A stretch of DNA of 36,373 bases from Amanita rubescens (taxonomy: Eukaryota; Basidiomycota; Agaricomycetes; Agaricales; Amanitaceae). The stretch spans positions 1-36,373 of the forward strand of contig WION01000535.1 of the NCBI GenBank assembly GCA_015039365.1, given 5' to 3'. A program made the translations under genes and the position numbers. The notes under the pieces are model-generated. The model worked only from the letters and a program-made list of their open reading frames with translations. It was not told the origin of the DNA and did not search any database. Position 1 is the stretch's first letter. Each line of letters begins with the position of its first letter. Shown here in pieces: positions 1 to 10,063 of this stretch.

Positions 1-399
1 TGTTGACATGAGAATAGAAGACATATATACGTTATGGTTATCGACCTATCACATTGAAGATTGATAATGTGATGAGTCAGTCAATATAATTGATGAGTCA
101 AGTGCTGCGCAAAGCTATGCATTGCTGTACAATAGCTGTGCATTGCTGTGGAATGACGCCTTATGAGTCAAATATCTATGACTCATACTGATAAGACTCT
201 TTGTACTTATTTGTAGTTTAGTAGTATATAAACTGTACTCTAGTAGCGTCAATCCTCATCCTATTATCCTCTCTACTGTCTACTGTTGAGCCCCAGCTCC
301 AGTAAGCTCTTAACAACTCCACACCACACTCGGTAAGTAGTACATTCCATGTACTGGACTGCGCTGCTCGCTAGGGACTTGTTACCCCTAGTTTCAACA
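1..399 (+). mobile_element. Candidate copia-type LTR (solo or end of an element)
   Basis: The window opens with TGTTGA, and TCAACA, its exact inverse, occurs at 394-399. A TATA box lies at about 225-232, followed by a CT-rich initiator-like stretch, the usual order of U3, R and U5. A shorter version ending in TTAACA at 310-315 is equally possible. A good 5' splice-donor sequence (GGTAAGT) lies near 330. The target duplication cannot be checked because the element starts at the window edge, and no coding region follows. Confidence 0.4.
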
Positions 400-1791
400 A
401 ACAGTGAAAGGCGCACTTGAATAGGGCAGGGGCTCAGAGTCATTGTGAGAGTGCCTGCACTTAAGTACATAGTCTGAGCAAATTTGAACTCAAGCAGTTA
501 AGTTAAAGGGTCTCTGTGAGTGTGAGTGTGAGTATTTGTGTGACTTTCCAAATTTGGAAGTGTGGTGGTGCTTCTTTTGTTATCCGACGTAGCGAGAGAG
601 AGAAACAGGACAAAGTACGTCGCATTCTATTCATTTTGTCTAGTGAACTAACATTGCTACCGTACACAGCAGTAGAACAATAGGCCATCAACAGCCCCCA
701 CCACGCTACACTCACACCCATGGCCCCCCTGCTCTCGCACTCATGATGGACTCATCCTTCCTTCTGTGGCAGTAGGACTTGCTTCGAAACACACCACTGG
801 GAGTTCAATCCTTGTGAATATCCCGGTATACTAGGCTTTTAAATGCGCATTGACAGGAAAACTTACCAGGAAACTCCACTTCCCTTCAACCCATTGGAGC
901 AGAAACTCGACAGCGCAGCCTACACGCTGTCAGTAGGCTGGCTGTAGGAGCAGACATTGATGCGTAGTACTTCTGTGTGTGTATCTGTCGTCTGTCTTCA
1001 TAAACCGGACTAACCCATACCAGCTCGCCCATCTATGCAGCACCCATCTCCACCTCCATGCCTGAGTCCATGTTCACTGCAGCTCCCTCAACTACCTTTG
1101 TTGTGACAACATTGGACACACCTCAGTTGTTGGTGCCACACCACAGAAAACAGGTACGTTTGTTCATTCATCCTGAGCATGTCTGTATGCTCATAATGAA
1201 TATCACAGCTTCCTGAGCACATTCAAAAAATCATCTTCGTGATTGAAATTCCTCATGCCTGTTTACCACCTAGTGGAGTACTATGTGGTTGGCCATGTGA
1301 GCGAGAAGCACGACCGACGACATTTTAAGCAAACATGCTTCCCTCCCTTTGACGATGAAGAACTGGGAGTCACCATCTTCACCTTGCCCTTAATTCGGCC
1401 CCCCCGCCTGTCATGCAACACTGCAGCTCACACCATGGCTCACCATCACCCTTACTCACACCTGCACCTGCACATGCAGAGACTTTCTCTCCAGTTCACA
1501 GTTCGAACTGGTTCTACACCAGTTTGGAATTCCAGCAAAAACTCAGAACCGAGAACCGGACAGCCCCTGGCTGCCCCGAACCTGAACCGGAACCGGACAG
1601 AACTGTCAGTTCAGTTCAGCCAGTTCTGGTTCAAACTGAACTTCAGCATTGCTAGCAGATGAATGAGGGGCTCACTCACAAAACAGTTAGCATGATCAGA
1701 AAGGGTGCTGAAAGCCCTCCAAATTGTGCCTTGGTAGATGCAAATCTGTCAAGAAATGGATGACATATAACATGATCAAGGTGACCCCCCC
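400..1791. other. Gene-free stretch
   Basis: No reading frame here shows a recognisable motif or a convincing ATG start. A TGTGAG microsatellite (about four units) lies near 515-532. From about 1495 to 1650 there are repeated, partly inverted GGTTC, GAACC and AGTTC words resembling the GGTC/CCGGT-rich TIR elements elsewhere in the window. This may be a short decayed MITE, but its ends are not clear. Confidence 0.4.
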
Positions 1792-1905
1792 TGTTATGTT
1801 TGTTCATTCACAGCTAAATCAAGCTTAACTGGTACCATAGGTTCTGTTAAAACTAGACTGAGGTCTAGTCGTATATTTGTGTGTCTTTTATAGTACAAGG
1901 TTAGG
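1792..1905 (-). mobile_element. Inverted LTR fragment, same family as the LTR at 22788-23185
   Basis: Read on the minus strand, this segment carries a 35-bp exact match to about 23001-23035, spanning the GTCTAG/CTAGAC words around the putative start of R. It also ends in the same AACCTATGGTACC block and TAACA terminus seen at 23131-23185. Compared with that LTR it lacks about 93 bp between the two blocks. The U3 end is missing, so this is a truncated copy. Confidence 0.7.
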
Positions 1906-1962
1906 CATCACGATGGGTTGCAGGACCCATGGTGGGTAACGGGTACGGGTCATGGCACAGGT

Positions 1963-1990
1963 ACAAGTCACAGTCACAAGTCACAGTCAC
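1963..1990. repeat. Short tandem repeat (AAGTCACAGTCAC-like)
   Basis: Two near-identical 13-14 bp units built on AGTCACAGTCAC lie just outside the gypsy left LTR. No function is suggested. Confidence 0.6.
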
Positions 1991-2019
1991 AGTGACCCAT
2001 CACCTGCCGAGTAACCCAT

Positions 2020-2505
2020 TGAAACAATAAAGAGAAGGCCGACGTGGAACAGTGTTTGGCCAAAGGGGCTACGGAGGTCTGACCGAAGTGCTTAAGTGCG
2101 ATAGAGTGCCGAGAGCGAAGGGGAAGGAACGGAACGGTGACCGAGTCACCGAGCGAGAAGGAGAATGGAAATCGGATGCAAGGGAATGAGAAAGAGAGCG
2201 GAAGTGAGACCGGCTGTATATTGATGTCCAACTACTACAGACAATGCCGTATATATACTACGAGGACATGAGGCTTACCTGCGACGAGCCTTCCTCCGAG
2301 TCCGTTGGTCCGTGCGCGTCTAGGTGCCCCGTTGCGTTCGAATATCGCTCAAGTTGCGGGAATGGCCCTGTCGGAATGTGGCCGAAGGTCGTTGGCGCGA
2401 AGGTTTGACTTCGGAAGCTTCCGTGATGCGTGATGTGATGCCGAGAATCGGAATGCGGTGCGCTTCGGTGTTCGGTTCCAACGTAGCCGGAACCGGCTCG
2501 TTACA
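2020..2505 (-). repeat. 3' LTR of the gypsy element
   Basis: It is near-identical to 12057-12543, with 10 substitutions and one single-base indel. In element orientation it begins TGTAACGAG and ends GTTTCA. A TATATATA box lies near 2250. Nine of the ten differences from the other LTR are CG to TG or CG to CA changes. Confidence 0.95.
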
Positions 2506-2517
2506 CCTCCTGGGGTC
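2506..2517 (-). promoter_or_regulatory. Polypurine tract of the gypsy element
   Basis: On the minus strand, GACCCCAGGAGG directly abuts the TG start of the 3' LTR, the position expected for the plus-strand primer of reverse transcription. Confidence 0.65.
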
Positions 2518-2615
2518 TTTTAATACTGACCTCCTGGTCAGGTCCGAGGAGATAAGAGGGCGATAAGAGATAGAGGGGAGTGGAGGGTGGGTTCTTCTCT
2601 TCCTCTTCTACAATC

Positions 2616-3806
2616 ATGTTGGCCGTATCCGCAGGCGGTGGGAGCAGTGTCATGAAGCTGATAGCGCGCAAGCTGGACAAGCACATCGAGGCGTTTGGCG
2701 AGCGGTTGCTGGATGTGCCAGAGGGGGAAGTAAACTTGAGCAATGAGGGGGATGTCCGGAAATGGCTAGAGCTGGCAAAGAACGACATGGTGAGTAAGGG
2801 GTACCTTGTCATTGGCGGAAACTAAATGTGTCCAGGAGAAGATCCGGACGTATAGCCGGGAGCTTGCAGATGCAGGGTCAACGACAAAGCTTGTTTCAGT
2901 CATCACGGATGGCCTCGTCCAGTACGATAAGCTCGGTGTTGGTCTATGAGAACTTAGTACAACGGTGAACCTGGCGAGGTCCTCCTCCGGGGTGAGTTTG
3001 CGTCCAGAGGACTCTGCGAGCCATATCAGTTCCGGTTCGGTTGCGCGAAGTAGCGTCCTAGAAAGGTCGTCGCATGCGGGTGCGCCTGCTGGCCGTCAAA
3101 CTGTCCCAGAAGTGCCAGTCGTCGATTTCAAGAGACCTGCGCTGAGGCCTCGTACTACACGCAGTAAGGTCGCTCCGGCTGTCGGTTCAGAGTTGATTTC
3201 TCTTCAACAGGTACGTTGGTGATGGACTATGTCGCGGTCCCTCAGCTGATGCCCGAATCGCAGCGCTGCGAAACTTGCGTGAGGCTGAACAAGGCCTGTG
3301 TCTTCTCCAGTGACCATACGGCATGCGATCTCTGTCGAGCAAAGAAGGTAAGGTGCGCCATGCCTGGTGCGGATGCTCCTGTCGTGCGATCCTCAAGCGT
3401 CACGTCGTCGGCTGCTAAGAGCATTCCGTCGTCCTTGGCGCAAGGGGTAGGCGCACTTGGGGTATCGGGCTCGTCGGCGAAGACGCCGTCTCGGTCGGAT
3501 AAACGGAAGGTCGAGGCTGGGAGTAGTCTGGAGGAGCAACCTCTGCGTAGGCGTAGCAAGACGGATCTGAAGGAGGCCGATGACGTGGAGACGGGCTCTG
3601 AAGGCGGTTCGGGAGCGGGCAAGACGAAGGCGGGCTACGAGGAGCGTATCGGCAGGCTGGAGAGGAAGCTGACGAGATTCCAGGACATTTACAAGCGGTC
3701 GGTGGAGGACTTGAAGGCAGACGTGAAGGAGTTACGGGAGGAGATGGCCGAGGAGGTTCCCCAGGCGAAGAGCAAGGGCAGGGGCAAGGGCAAGGGCAAG
3801 GCGTAG
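2616..3806 (+). CDS. Antisense spliced gene within the gypsy element: Zn2Cys6 plus coiled-coil protein
   Basis: This gene lies between integrase and the 3' LTR on the strand opposite to pol. Exons are 2616-2789, 2836-3210 and 3264-3806, joined by phase-0 introns 2790-2835 (GTGAGT...CAG) and 3211-3263 (GTACGT...CAG), giving about 363 residues. The start ATG at 2616 follows a CT-rich stretch typical of fungal promoters. Residues 185-214 hold six cysteines spaced CX2CX6CX8CX2CX6C, which fits the fungal Zn2Cys6 consensus, although the basic cluster (RAKKVR) lies between Cys5 and Cys6 rather than after Cys2. Residues about 308-347 form a charged heptad-rich coiled coil, followed by a KGKGKG basic tail. 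A TGA at 2947 interrupts exon 2; a possible 36-nt intron (2922-2957) would remove it in frame. A DNA-binding or regulatory role is inferred only from the domains. Confidence 0.65.
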
Positions 3807-3916
3807 GATTCGGAGGACTCGGGTTCGGTGCTCGTCACGGGCTCCTGTAATAAGAAGTGATTAAACGAATGTACCTGTACTTTGTAGCGAAAACTATATG
3901 CATATCCTCGGAGCAT

Positions 3917-5200
3917 TCAGAGTTCAGACTCGGGTAGGTCATCGACCTCCGTTAGTGCCTCATCAATGAAACCATCACCATCGCCGTCAGCGAGGGAGGC
4001 TTCGTCGGGCGAGTCGTGTGTCATCGTATAAAGCTCCTCATCGGATCTATTAAGTAATTGTGAAAGCCGCTCACCCGGTGCAATACTGCGTGATCGGTAA
4101 GGAATTAAACATTTGGCTGCGTACCGTAACTTAGAAAGGGTTCCATTGGTCTCGGCGAGTATGTACAATCCTCCTTGGGTTTTCTGGATAACAACCATCG
4201 GTCTGAGGTACCGGGGTTTTGTTTTACGATTGAGTTCCATATCGATCTTGTTATTACGGACGAGGACTAAATCTCCCTTCTTGAAGCGGAAGTTCTTGAT
4301 CGTATGCTGGAAGCGCTGCTCAAGCTTGCGAACGGCGTTAAGCTGGGACTTGTAGACTTTGTCGCGGATGATTTTGAGATCGGCCGGACGTTTCTGTAGC
4401 TGTCGGGCACGGTGGGCGAGCAAGTCCTGTCTCGAGAGCTCGGATGTAATTGGCGGGCAAAGGTAAGTGGCTTCCGAGATGTCGAGGGGCAGCGTCGGCT
4501 CGGTTCCGTGGGCGATGAAGTATGGGCTGTAGCCGGTAGATGGGTGTATCGTAATGCGCTCGGCCCAGAATACGGATGGCGTGACTTGACTCCACTTCTC
4601 GGGTTTACCGTCGGCTGCTTTGATGAGAGATTCTCGGACGTCAAAATGTCGGCGTTCAACGATGCCATTGGCCTGTGAGTTGTACGGGGATATTCAGATG
4701 TGGTTGATACCGTATCGGTGGCGGAGGACTTCTAGAGCAGCTACATATGGCGTTCCGTTGTCAGTGACAATGACTTCTATGGCTCCGTGGCGGCAGAGAA
4801 TATCTTCGAATATGAACTTGGCGATAGCTGTTGCGTTTTCGGAGCGGAGCATTTTGTACTTGGGCCATGCGGAGAGAGAGCATCTTGCTTGCGTGATGTA
4901 GGTAAATCCGCCGGATGCTGGCATCTTCATGGTGTCCATGTGTACGATTCGGAAGAGACCTCCGGGCTCTGGAACAGTCGGTGGAATGTGTAGGCATTGG
5001 GCGTTTCGGATCTGGCAGTTATGACACATTCGGACGTACCACTTAACGTCGTAGTCAAGGGAGGACCACCAGAAACGGTCTCGGATACGAGTGCGAGTCG
5101 CAAAGATGCCTTTGTGTCCGGTGTCATCGTGTGCTTCCTGTATGATCTGTAGTTGCTTTGAATCGTTGAGGATGACGAGCTTGTGTCGGCAGTGATCGTC
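3917..5200 (-). pseudogene. gypsy pol, integrase region
   Basis: This is the 3' part of pol, in the same frame as RNase H. After the TGA at 5201-5203 comes an HHCC zinc-binding module (H in EAHDDTGHKG, C in MCHNCQ), then the core with Asp in HMDTM, Asp in TDNG and the catalytic Glu in NGIVER. The C-terminal half has a basic stretch and a GPY/F-like segment (KPRYLRPMVVI), ending in an acidic tail. A second TGA at 4694-4696 separates the second Asp from the Glu, in a place where the flanking sequence continues perfectly in frame. No chromodomain is seen. The open frame ends 110 bp from the convergent antisense gene. Confidence 0.9.
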
Positions 5201-6078
5201 TCAGTACCAGAGTCGGTCGCCTTGAATAAAGAATCGCTTGGCCTTGTTGAGCCATTGTCGGAATCGATCGGCTGACATGTCAGGCGGCCGTTGCGGGTTT
5301 TTGAGGTAGGCTTCAATCCTGAGTATGTCGGTGTCTCGGGCTAGCTGTTTTTCGGATCGGGAGAATATGTCGGGGCCGTCAGTTCCGGTGGCGTAGCATG
5401 TGGCGGTGAGGTGCGGCTTGAAAGTCCAGTTGGCGGCCTCGATACAGAATGCGTTAGCTTCGTCAATCCAGTCGTCCGGGTTGGAGTCGTCTGGAGGCTC
5501 GTCCTCTTCGGATACTCGGCACCTAGATAATCCGTCGGCGGGAGTGTGCTTCTTTGCGGAGACGTGGCGAAGTTTGAAGTCGAAGAGGAGAATTCCTGCT
5601 ATCCATCTGTTAATCGTGTTATTCAGCTGGATATCCGGGTTATTGATCATTCCTTTAATATACTTAGCGTCCACCTCGACTACAAGATTTTTGACGCCGA
5701 TGATGAATATCCGGGTAGCCTTAAGTGCGCGGAAGAGTCCGTAAAGCTCGAGTTTGGCCTGGGAGTATCGTTGTTCTCGCTCGTTGAAGGTAATAGATCC
5801 ATAGTGGTTCGGATAGCGCTTTTTGTCGGGACCGATCTGCGATAGCCAGTAGCCGACAGCGTACCAGGATGAGTCGACGGCTAGGATAACCTCGAGAAGT
5901 GATTCGTAATTGATGCCTTGGATGGCGCTGCAATTGATAGCGATGAGCTTGAGGTTCTCGAAGGCGGCGATATGGTGACCAATAAATTCGAACTCGACAC
6001 CCTTCCGTAGGAGTTCCGAGAGTGAGCGAGCGTGTTCGGCGTAGTCTTTGACGTAGATGCGGATGGTGCCCATAGTTC
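5201..6078 (-). pseudogene. gypsy pol, end of RT and RNase H region
   Basis: The frame opens at the left border of the inserted TIR element with the end of the RT thumb (TIRIYVKDYAEHA, the usual FLG...Y..F..D..  segment). RNase H follows, with acidic residues in LAVDSS, AKLELYG and VEVDAKY and a final Asp in ADGLSR. The apparent ATG at 6073 is not a real start: upstream coding lies at 8571 and beyond, on the other side of the insertion. The frame ends at TGA 5201-5203, where an arginine codon would join it to integrase. Confidence 0.9.
6069..6078. repeat. Left target-site duplication of the nested TIR element
   Basis: CCCATAGTTC occurs here and again at 8561-8570, immediately outside the two ends of the insertion. 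The true duplication may be 8-10 bp, since matching end bases cannot be assigned with certainty. Confidence 0.85.
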
Positions 6079-6197
6079 CAGTACTTTACACTCCCCCCCC
6101 AGTCCGATTAGACTCCGACAGACTCCTAGGACTCCTATAGGACTCCTATAGGACTCTGATCACTTTCTGATAAAATGTAAAAAAAGGTAAAATGGTA

Positions 6198-6367
6198 GGA
6201 AACATGTTTGGCTTTGTTTGTTTATGTTTGTTTATATTAGGCATCTTAACTTGCAAAAGAAATCCAAAATCCTTAAAAATAGGGAACCATGTTTGGTATT
6301 GTTTATTTATGTTTATTTATATTAGGTATCTTTAACTTGCAGAATAAATTCAAAAAAATACTGAAAA
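6198..6367. repeat. 85-bp direct repeat, two copies, inside the nested element
   Basis: A unit starting GGAA(A/C)CATGTTTGG and containing TTTATGTTTRTTTATATTAGG occurs at 6198 and 6283 with about 85% identity by eye. Confidence 0.75.
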
Positions 6368-7009
6368 AAATGCGGAAAATCCATGTGATCCAGGTTATAT
6401 AAGAATTATAAAACCAAACAATGGCAAACTTGACATATTTGCAAAATACTTTTCAGATGCAAGTGTGATCTTGAAAAATGCACACAAGGTCATGCAAGAA
6501 TTAGGACACAAATCTGAGCCAAATTCTAGGTAAATGTAAAGGAATGTATCACCACTCCATGTGACCACCTGCAAAGCCATAGTTGAACCCAACACAATTT
6601 GGGTGTGTCTGGCTGGTGATGATGAGTCAATGTAGTATGTGTGATCAGTTAGAAAGGGCTGGCAGTGGTGAAAGTCAGTTTCAGTAATGTGACTTGAGTG
6701 GTGAGTAGCTGCTGAGGTCAAGGACATTGGCAACATGCACATGGCAGTGGCTGCTGGAGGTGCAGTGCAGAGTGCCAGTTGAAGTGATGATCTAGTTTTA
6801 GTTCCACAATCCCACATGTTTGTTGCCAGCAACAACCAATGACTCACCACCAATCACCTATGATTGTCAATTTGTCATAGGTATGTAAATATGAGGGATT
6901 TGTGATTATGTATGTATTGAAGTCAAGGGGTGAAAGCAGGTGGAGATGAGTTCTTGGTTATTTGGTCGGATGGTATGGCACAGTGAGCTGTGGTTGTTAG
7001 AAGCATATT

Positions 7010-7200
7010 AATAATTGTCTGACTGTCTGACTATCTGACAGGCACTGACAGATGCTAACACACTAATTGTCTGGTTGTCTGACTATCTAATAGGCACTGA
7101 CAGATGCTGACACACAGATTATCTGACTGTCTGACAGACAGTGTTTCATAAGTTGTCTGACTTGTCTTCAGACTATCTAACCATCTGAGCAGTGAGAGAC
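7010..7200. repeat. TGTCTGAC/ATCTGACAG short-repeat block
   Basis: Dense repetition of CTGACTGTCTGAC, and two copies of a unit containing GGCACTGACAGATGCT about 54 bp apart. It lies inside the nested TIR element and may be an older insertion or satellite-like expansion. It is non-coding. Confidence 0.6.
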
Positions 7201-7884
7201 ACTTAAGCATCAGATAACATCAGACAAGTCTGTGATCAGACTTTTGCTGTGTTAGCTGATGTACTAAGCTTCCACACTAGAAGCATACGGTGGCAAAGTT
7301 AACTCAGCAATGGTTAACTCAAATACTAAGAGAACAGTGATGATAGAAATTGAACAGAGTGTGGACAATGATAGATAATTTGATGATGAGTAAGTAGAGA
7401 TACATAAGTGGGTCTGTCACTTCCAAAACTAATCAGGCATGCATAATGTGGGAGTCAATACTATTAGTAACAGAATGGTGGCTCAGTGACATGTAATAGG
7501 CTAGTATCAACTTCAAGTTCCAATCACAGTGGCAGTGACATCTGGTGCCTGTGACCTGCCACACTGAGTGCCCTACTATGGATCATTATCAGCTACCTCC
7601 AATCACAGGTACTATTAGTAATTTGAAGTTAAGTACAGTGCCTAGGCCAATATCAGTCAGTCTCACCTTTACTAGTACTATAACTTTACAGTTGTCCATG
7701 CTCTGTTCCAGAATTGCCTCAAACCTAAGACTATGATATTCTATTGTTTTACCTAATATGTTTGAAGTTTCTCTGACCCCACACCCCCAGTGGTTCAATT
7801 GTCTTATCAACATAACCAGGGGCCCTTGTACAAAGTCACAAGATGTTTTGGCAACCTATCAATTTTCTCTCCATTATATCTGAA

Positions 7885-8260
7885 GAATAAATTACAAATA
7901 TCTTGGGTTTGGCTCTGTTCTAGAGCATGATTCTTGCACCATCTTGATCACATGATTTTTCCAGATTTTTCAAGATTTTTAGCAGCCTTTCAATTTTTCA
8001 ACATGAAGTGTTTAAAACAGTATTTTGCAAATATCTTGAGTTTGGCATTGTTTGGCATGTTAATTTCCACACTAATCTGATCGCATGATTTTTCCAGATT
8101 TTTCAAGATTTTTGGCAGCCATTCAATTTTTTAACATGAAGCGTTTAAAACAGTATTTTGCAAATAACTTGAGTTTGGCATTGTTTGGCATGTTCATTTA
8201 CACACTAATCTGATTACATGATTTTTCTGCATTTTTCACATTTTTTTTTCCAAATTTTCC
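7885..8260. repeat. 133-bp tandem repeat, about 2.5 copies, inside the nested element
   Basis: Units begin at 7946, 8079 and 8212 with GATCRCATGATTTTT or a close variant, and contain CAGATTTTTCAAG and GTTTAAAACAGTATTTTGC. The first two units differ at only a few positions. A degenerate partial unit precedes them from about 7885. Confidence 0.85.
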
Positions 8261-8560
8261 CACGGTCACACAGTACTCTTGGCAAATGGTAGTATTACAA
8301 ATGAGACTACAAAGACTACATTAAAAAGCGCAGAATTGTCGGAGTCCTATAGGAATAGTCCTATTAGAGTCCTATGTCCTATTCGAGTCCGTCGGAAGGC
8401 TTCCTATTCATCCGATACCAGTCCGATTGAAAAATGTAGTGTTAAAAAATTTGTAATGTTAATGTAATCTTATTTGTAATAAATTCCGATGTGACTCCTA
8501 TAGGACTCCTCGGACTCCGATCGGACTCCGATCGGAATAGGGGGGGGACAGTAAAGACCT

Positions 8561-8570
8561 CCCATAGTTC
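8561..8570. repeat. Right target-site duplication of the nested TIR element
   Basis: CCCATAGTTC, identical to 6069-6078. Coding sequence of gypsy pol resumes in frame when one duplicate and the insert are removed (2,492 bp in total). Confidence 0.85.
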
Positions 8571-10063
8571 CTAGAAAGCCTCTAACTTCAGTGATAGATT
8601 CGGGGATAGGCCAGTTCTTGATCTTTTCGATTCATGAGTCGTCCGGAAGGCATCCTTCGTAAGTGCATTTGTGTCCGACGACGATAGCTTCTGGAATGCA
8701 GAAAAACAACTTCTTTCCGGAAAAGGTTCCACCGGCGTGTTTGACACGTTGGATAACTCGGTTAATGTTCTGGATGTGTTCCCATACGAAGCGTTGGATG
8801 CCAGAATTTTCGGGGATGGTCTCAAAGGTTCCGTCGGGGAGCTTGTAGCGGGTTTTCGGTCCTTTACAGGGGCAGTCGTCGACGAAGGGTTTGGTGACAT
8901 GCGGAATTTCGTCTTGAAGGATATAGGTGAGGTCGCCGTGTTGGATCTGCATCGAGTTGGTGTATCCCATCGGAATAGACGTGAGGCGGAAGGTACCGAG
9001 AGGCGTTTGGAAGGTCGTAAGATCTCGGGATTCGGTGGCAAGGCGGCGCTGGTCAAAACCGACGAACAGATCAAAGGTAGCGTAACATGAGTACCCACCA
9101 AATGACTCGGCGAGCAGTTCTACGTTCGGCGGTTGTCCAGAGTCTTTGATAGTGATGGCGTTAAGCGGCTGTAGGTCGTGGACGATGCGCAATGATTTCC
9201 CGTCTTTCTTGTAAACGCAGAACCAGCGGGACCGATAGGATGAGCTGGACGGTTCGTAGACTCCGGAAGCGATTTTGTCTTTGATGATGCGTACGATCTC
9301 GTTGTATTTGCCAGGCGGAATCGGCATGTTCTTTAGCGTCCAGGGCACGTGTTCAATGGTCGGAATCACCACGGGGTCGAAGTAGTCGTCGGAGAACTTC
9401 CCTTTCTCTGCTTCGGTCCATGCGAAGCCTTCTTCGTGTATGCGGATCAGATGGTGGATGAGCTTTTCTTCTTCGGCAGTTAAGAATCCAGTGGGGTTGA
9501 TATTTTGTGCCTGCATTCGTTCTTCGGTGTATCGGGTTCCTGGGGTAAAGTCCGGTGGCTGTGTCGGAAGGGTAGGGAGATCGGCGAGGGGATTGGATGG
9601 TATGTGGTGGATAATTCGGAATTTCTCGGGTAGCGTGGTAGCGACTGGCTTAATTCGGTTGGCGACTTTCTTATATGCTAGTGTTTCGGCGGCGGGGACA
9701 AAATTAAATTCGAGCTCTGTAGTACTGATATGTCCGTTGTAAGGTAAGAGTATATTACCAATCATTCTGGGTGCGGTCAACATGTCCAAGAAATGCTCCT
9801 CCGACAAGTGGTATGGGTTGTCTCCCTTTCCAACTGTGTAAACGGTCGGCGCGTCAGTAGTTTCGGGCGTTGGTGTAGTGGCATCGGGGTCAGCGGGATT
9901 AGTGATCGTCGGTTGATTAAAGATGGTTGTGGGTGTGATATCGTGTATGTGCGGCGTAGTTGTATGTACGTTTGGCAGTTCTTCATTATTGACATGTTTG
10001 GTGGGCGACTGCGGATTCCGAGCGTCTCGTCTCCGTGTGGGCAATTCATCGACAATTAAAAAC
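8571..10063 (-). pseudogene. gypsy pol, N-terminal region and reverse transcriptase
   Basis: The frame is entered by -1 frameshifting from gag-protease (see 10059-10065). The first roughly 250 codons are a linker. RT then shows RIVHDLQPLNAIT (fingers), the motif A segment ATFDLFVGFDQ with its first catalytic Asp, the QTPLGTFRLTSIPMG segment, and FVDD at 8875-8886 for the remaining Asp pair. A TGA at 8632-8634 follows LPDDS; the frame then continues with IEKIKNWPIPES and the conserved GFLGT before the transposon insertion. Both lesions abolish a full-length product as read. Confidence 0.92.

Larger units (their letters stand above)
6079..8560. mobile_element. Nested non-autonomous TIR DNA transposon in gypsy pol
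   Basis: This is a 2,482-bp insertion. It starts CAGTACTTTACACTCC followed by a C run and ends with a G run and ACAGTAAAGACCT, giving imperfect terminal inverted repeats of about 20 bp that end in a homopolymer. Subterminal zones (6110-6160, 8340-8540) are crowded with the palindromic word CCTATAGG and with GGACTCC/GGAGTCC, as expected of transposase-binding repeats. No transposase motif is present. An 8-bp duplication would suggest hAT and 9-10 bp a MULE-like element, so the superfamily is left open. A second copy of the left end lies at 13126. Confidence 0.88.

Noticed and set aside
1243..1662. 139-codon plus-strand ORF
   Set aside because: It begins at a non-ATG codon in a fungal context, has a His- and Thr-rich random composition, and overlaps repeat-like GGTTC sequence.
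3242..3622. Minus-strand ORF opposite the Zn2Cys6 exon
   Set aside because: It is the antisense shadow of the cysteine-motif exon; GC-rich sequence keeps the other frame open.
6395..6853. 152-codon minus-strand ORF inside the nested TIR element
   Set aside because: No motif, hydrophobic-Ser/Thr composition of a random frame, and the related copy at 13126 does not keep it.
8671..9090. Plus-strand ORF across the RT region
   Set aside because: Shadow of gypsy RT, whose motifs are all on the minus strand.
10056..10058. TAA at the end of gag-protease as another premature stop
   Set aside because: It lies directly after a slippery heptamer at the gag-pol overlap and is better explained as the normal stop bypassed by frameshifting.
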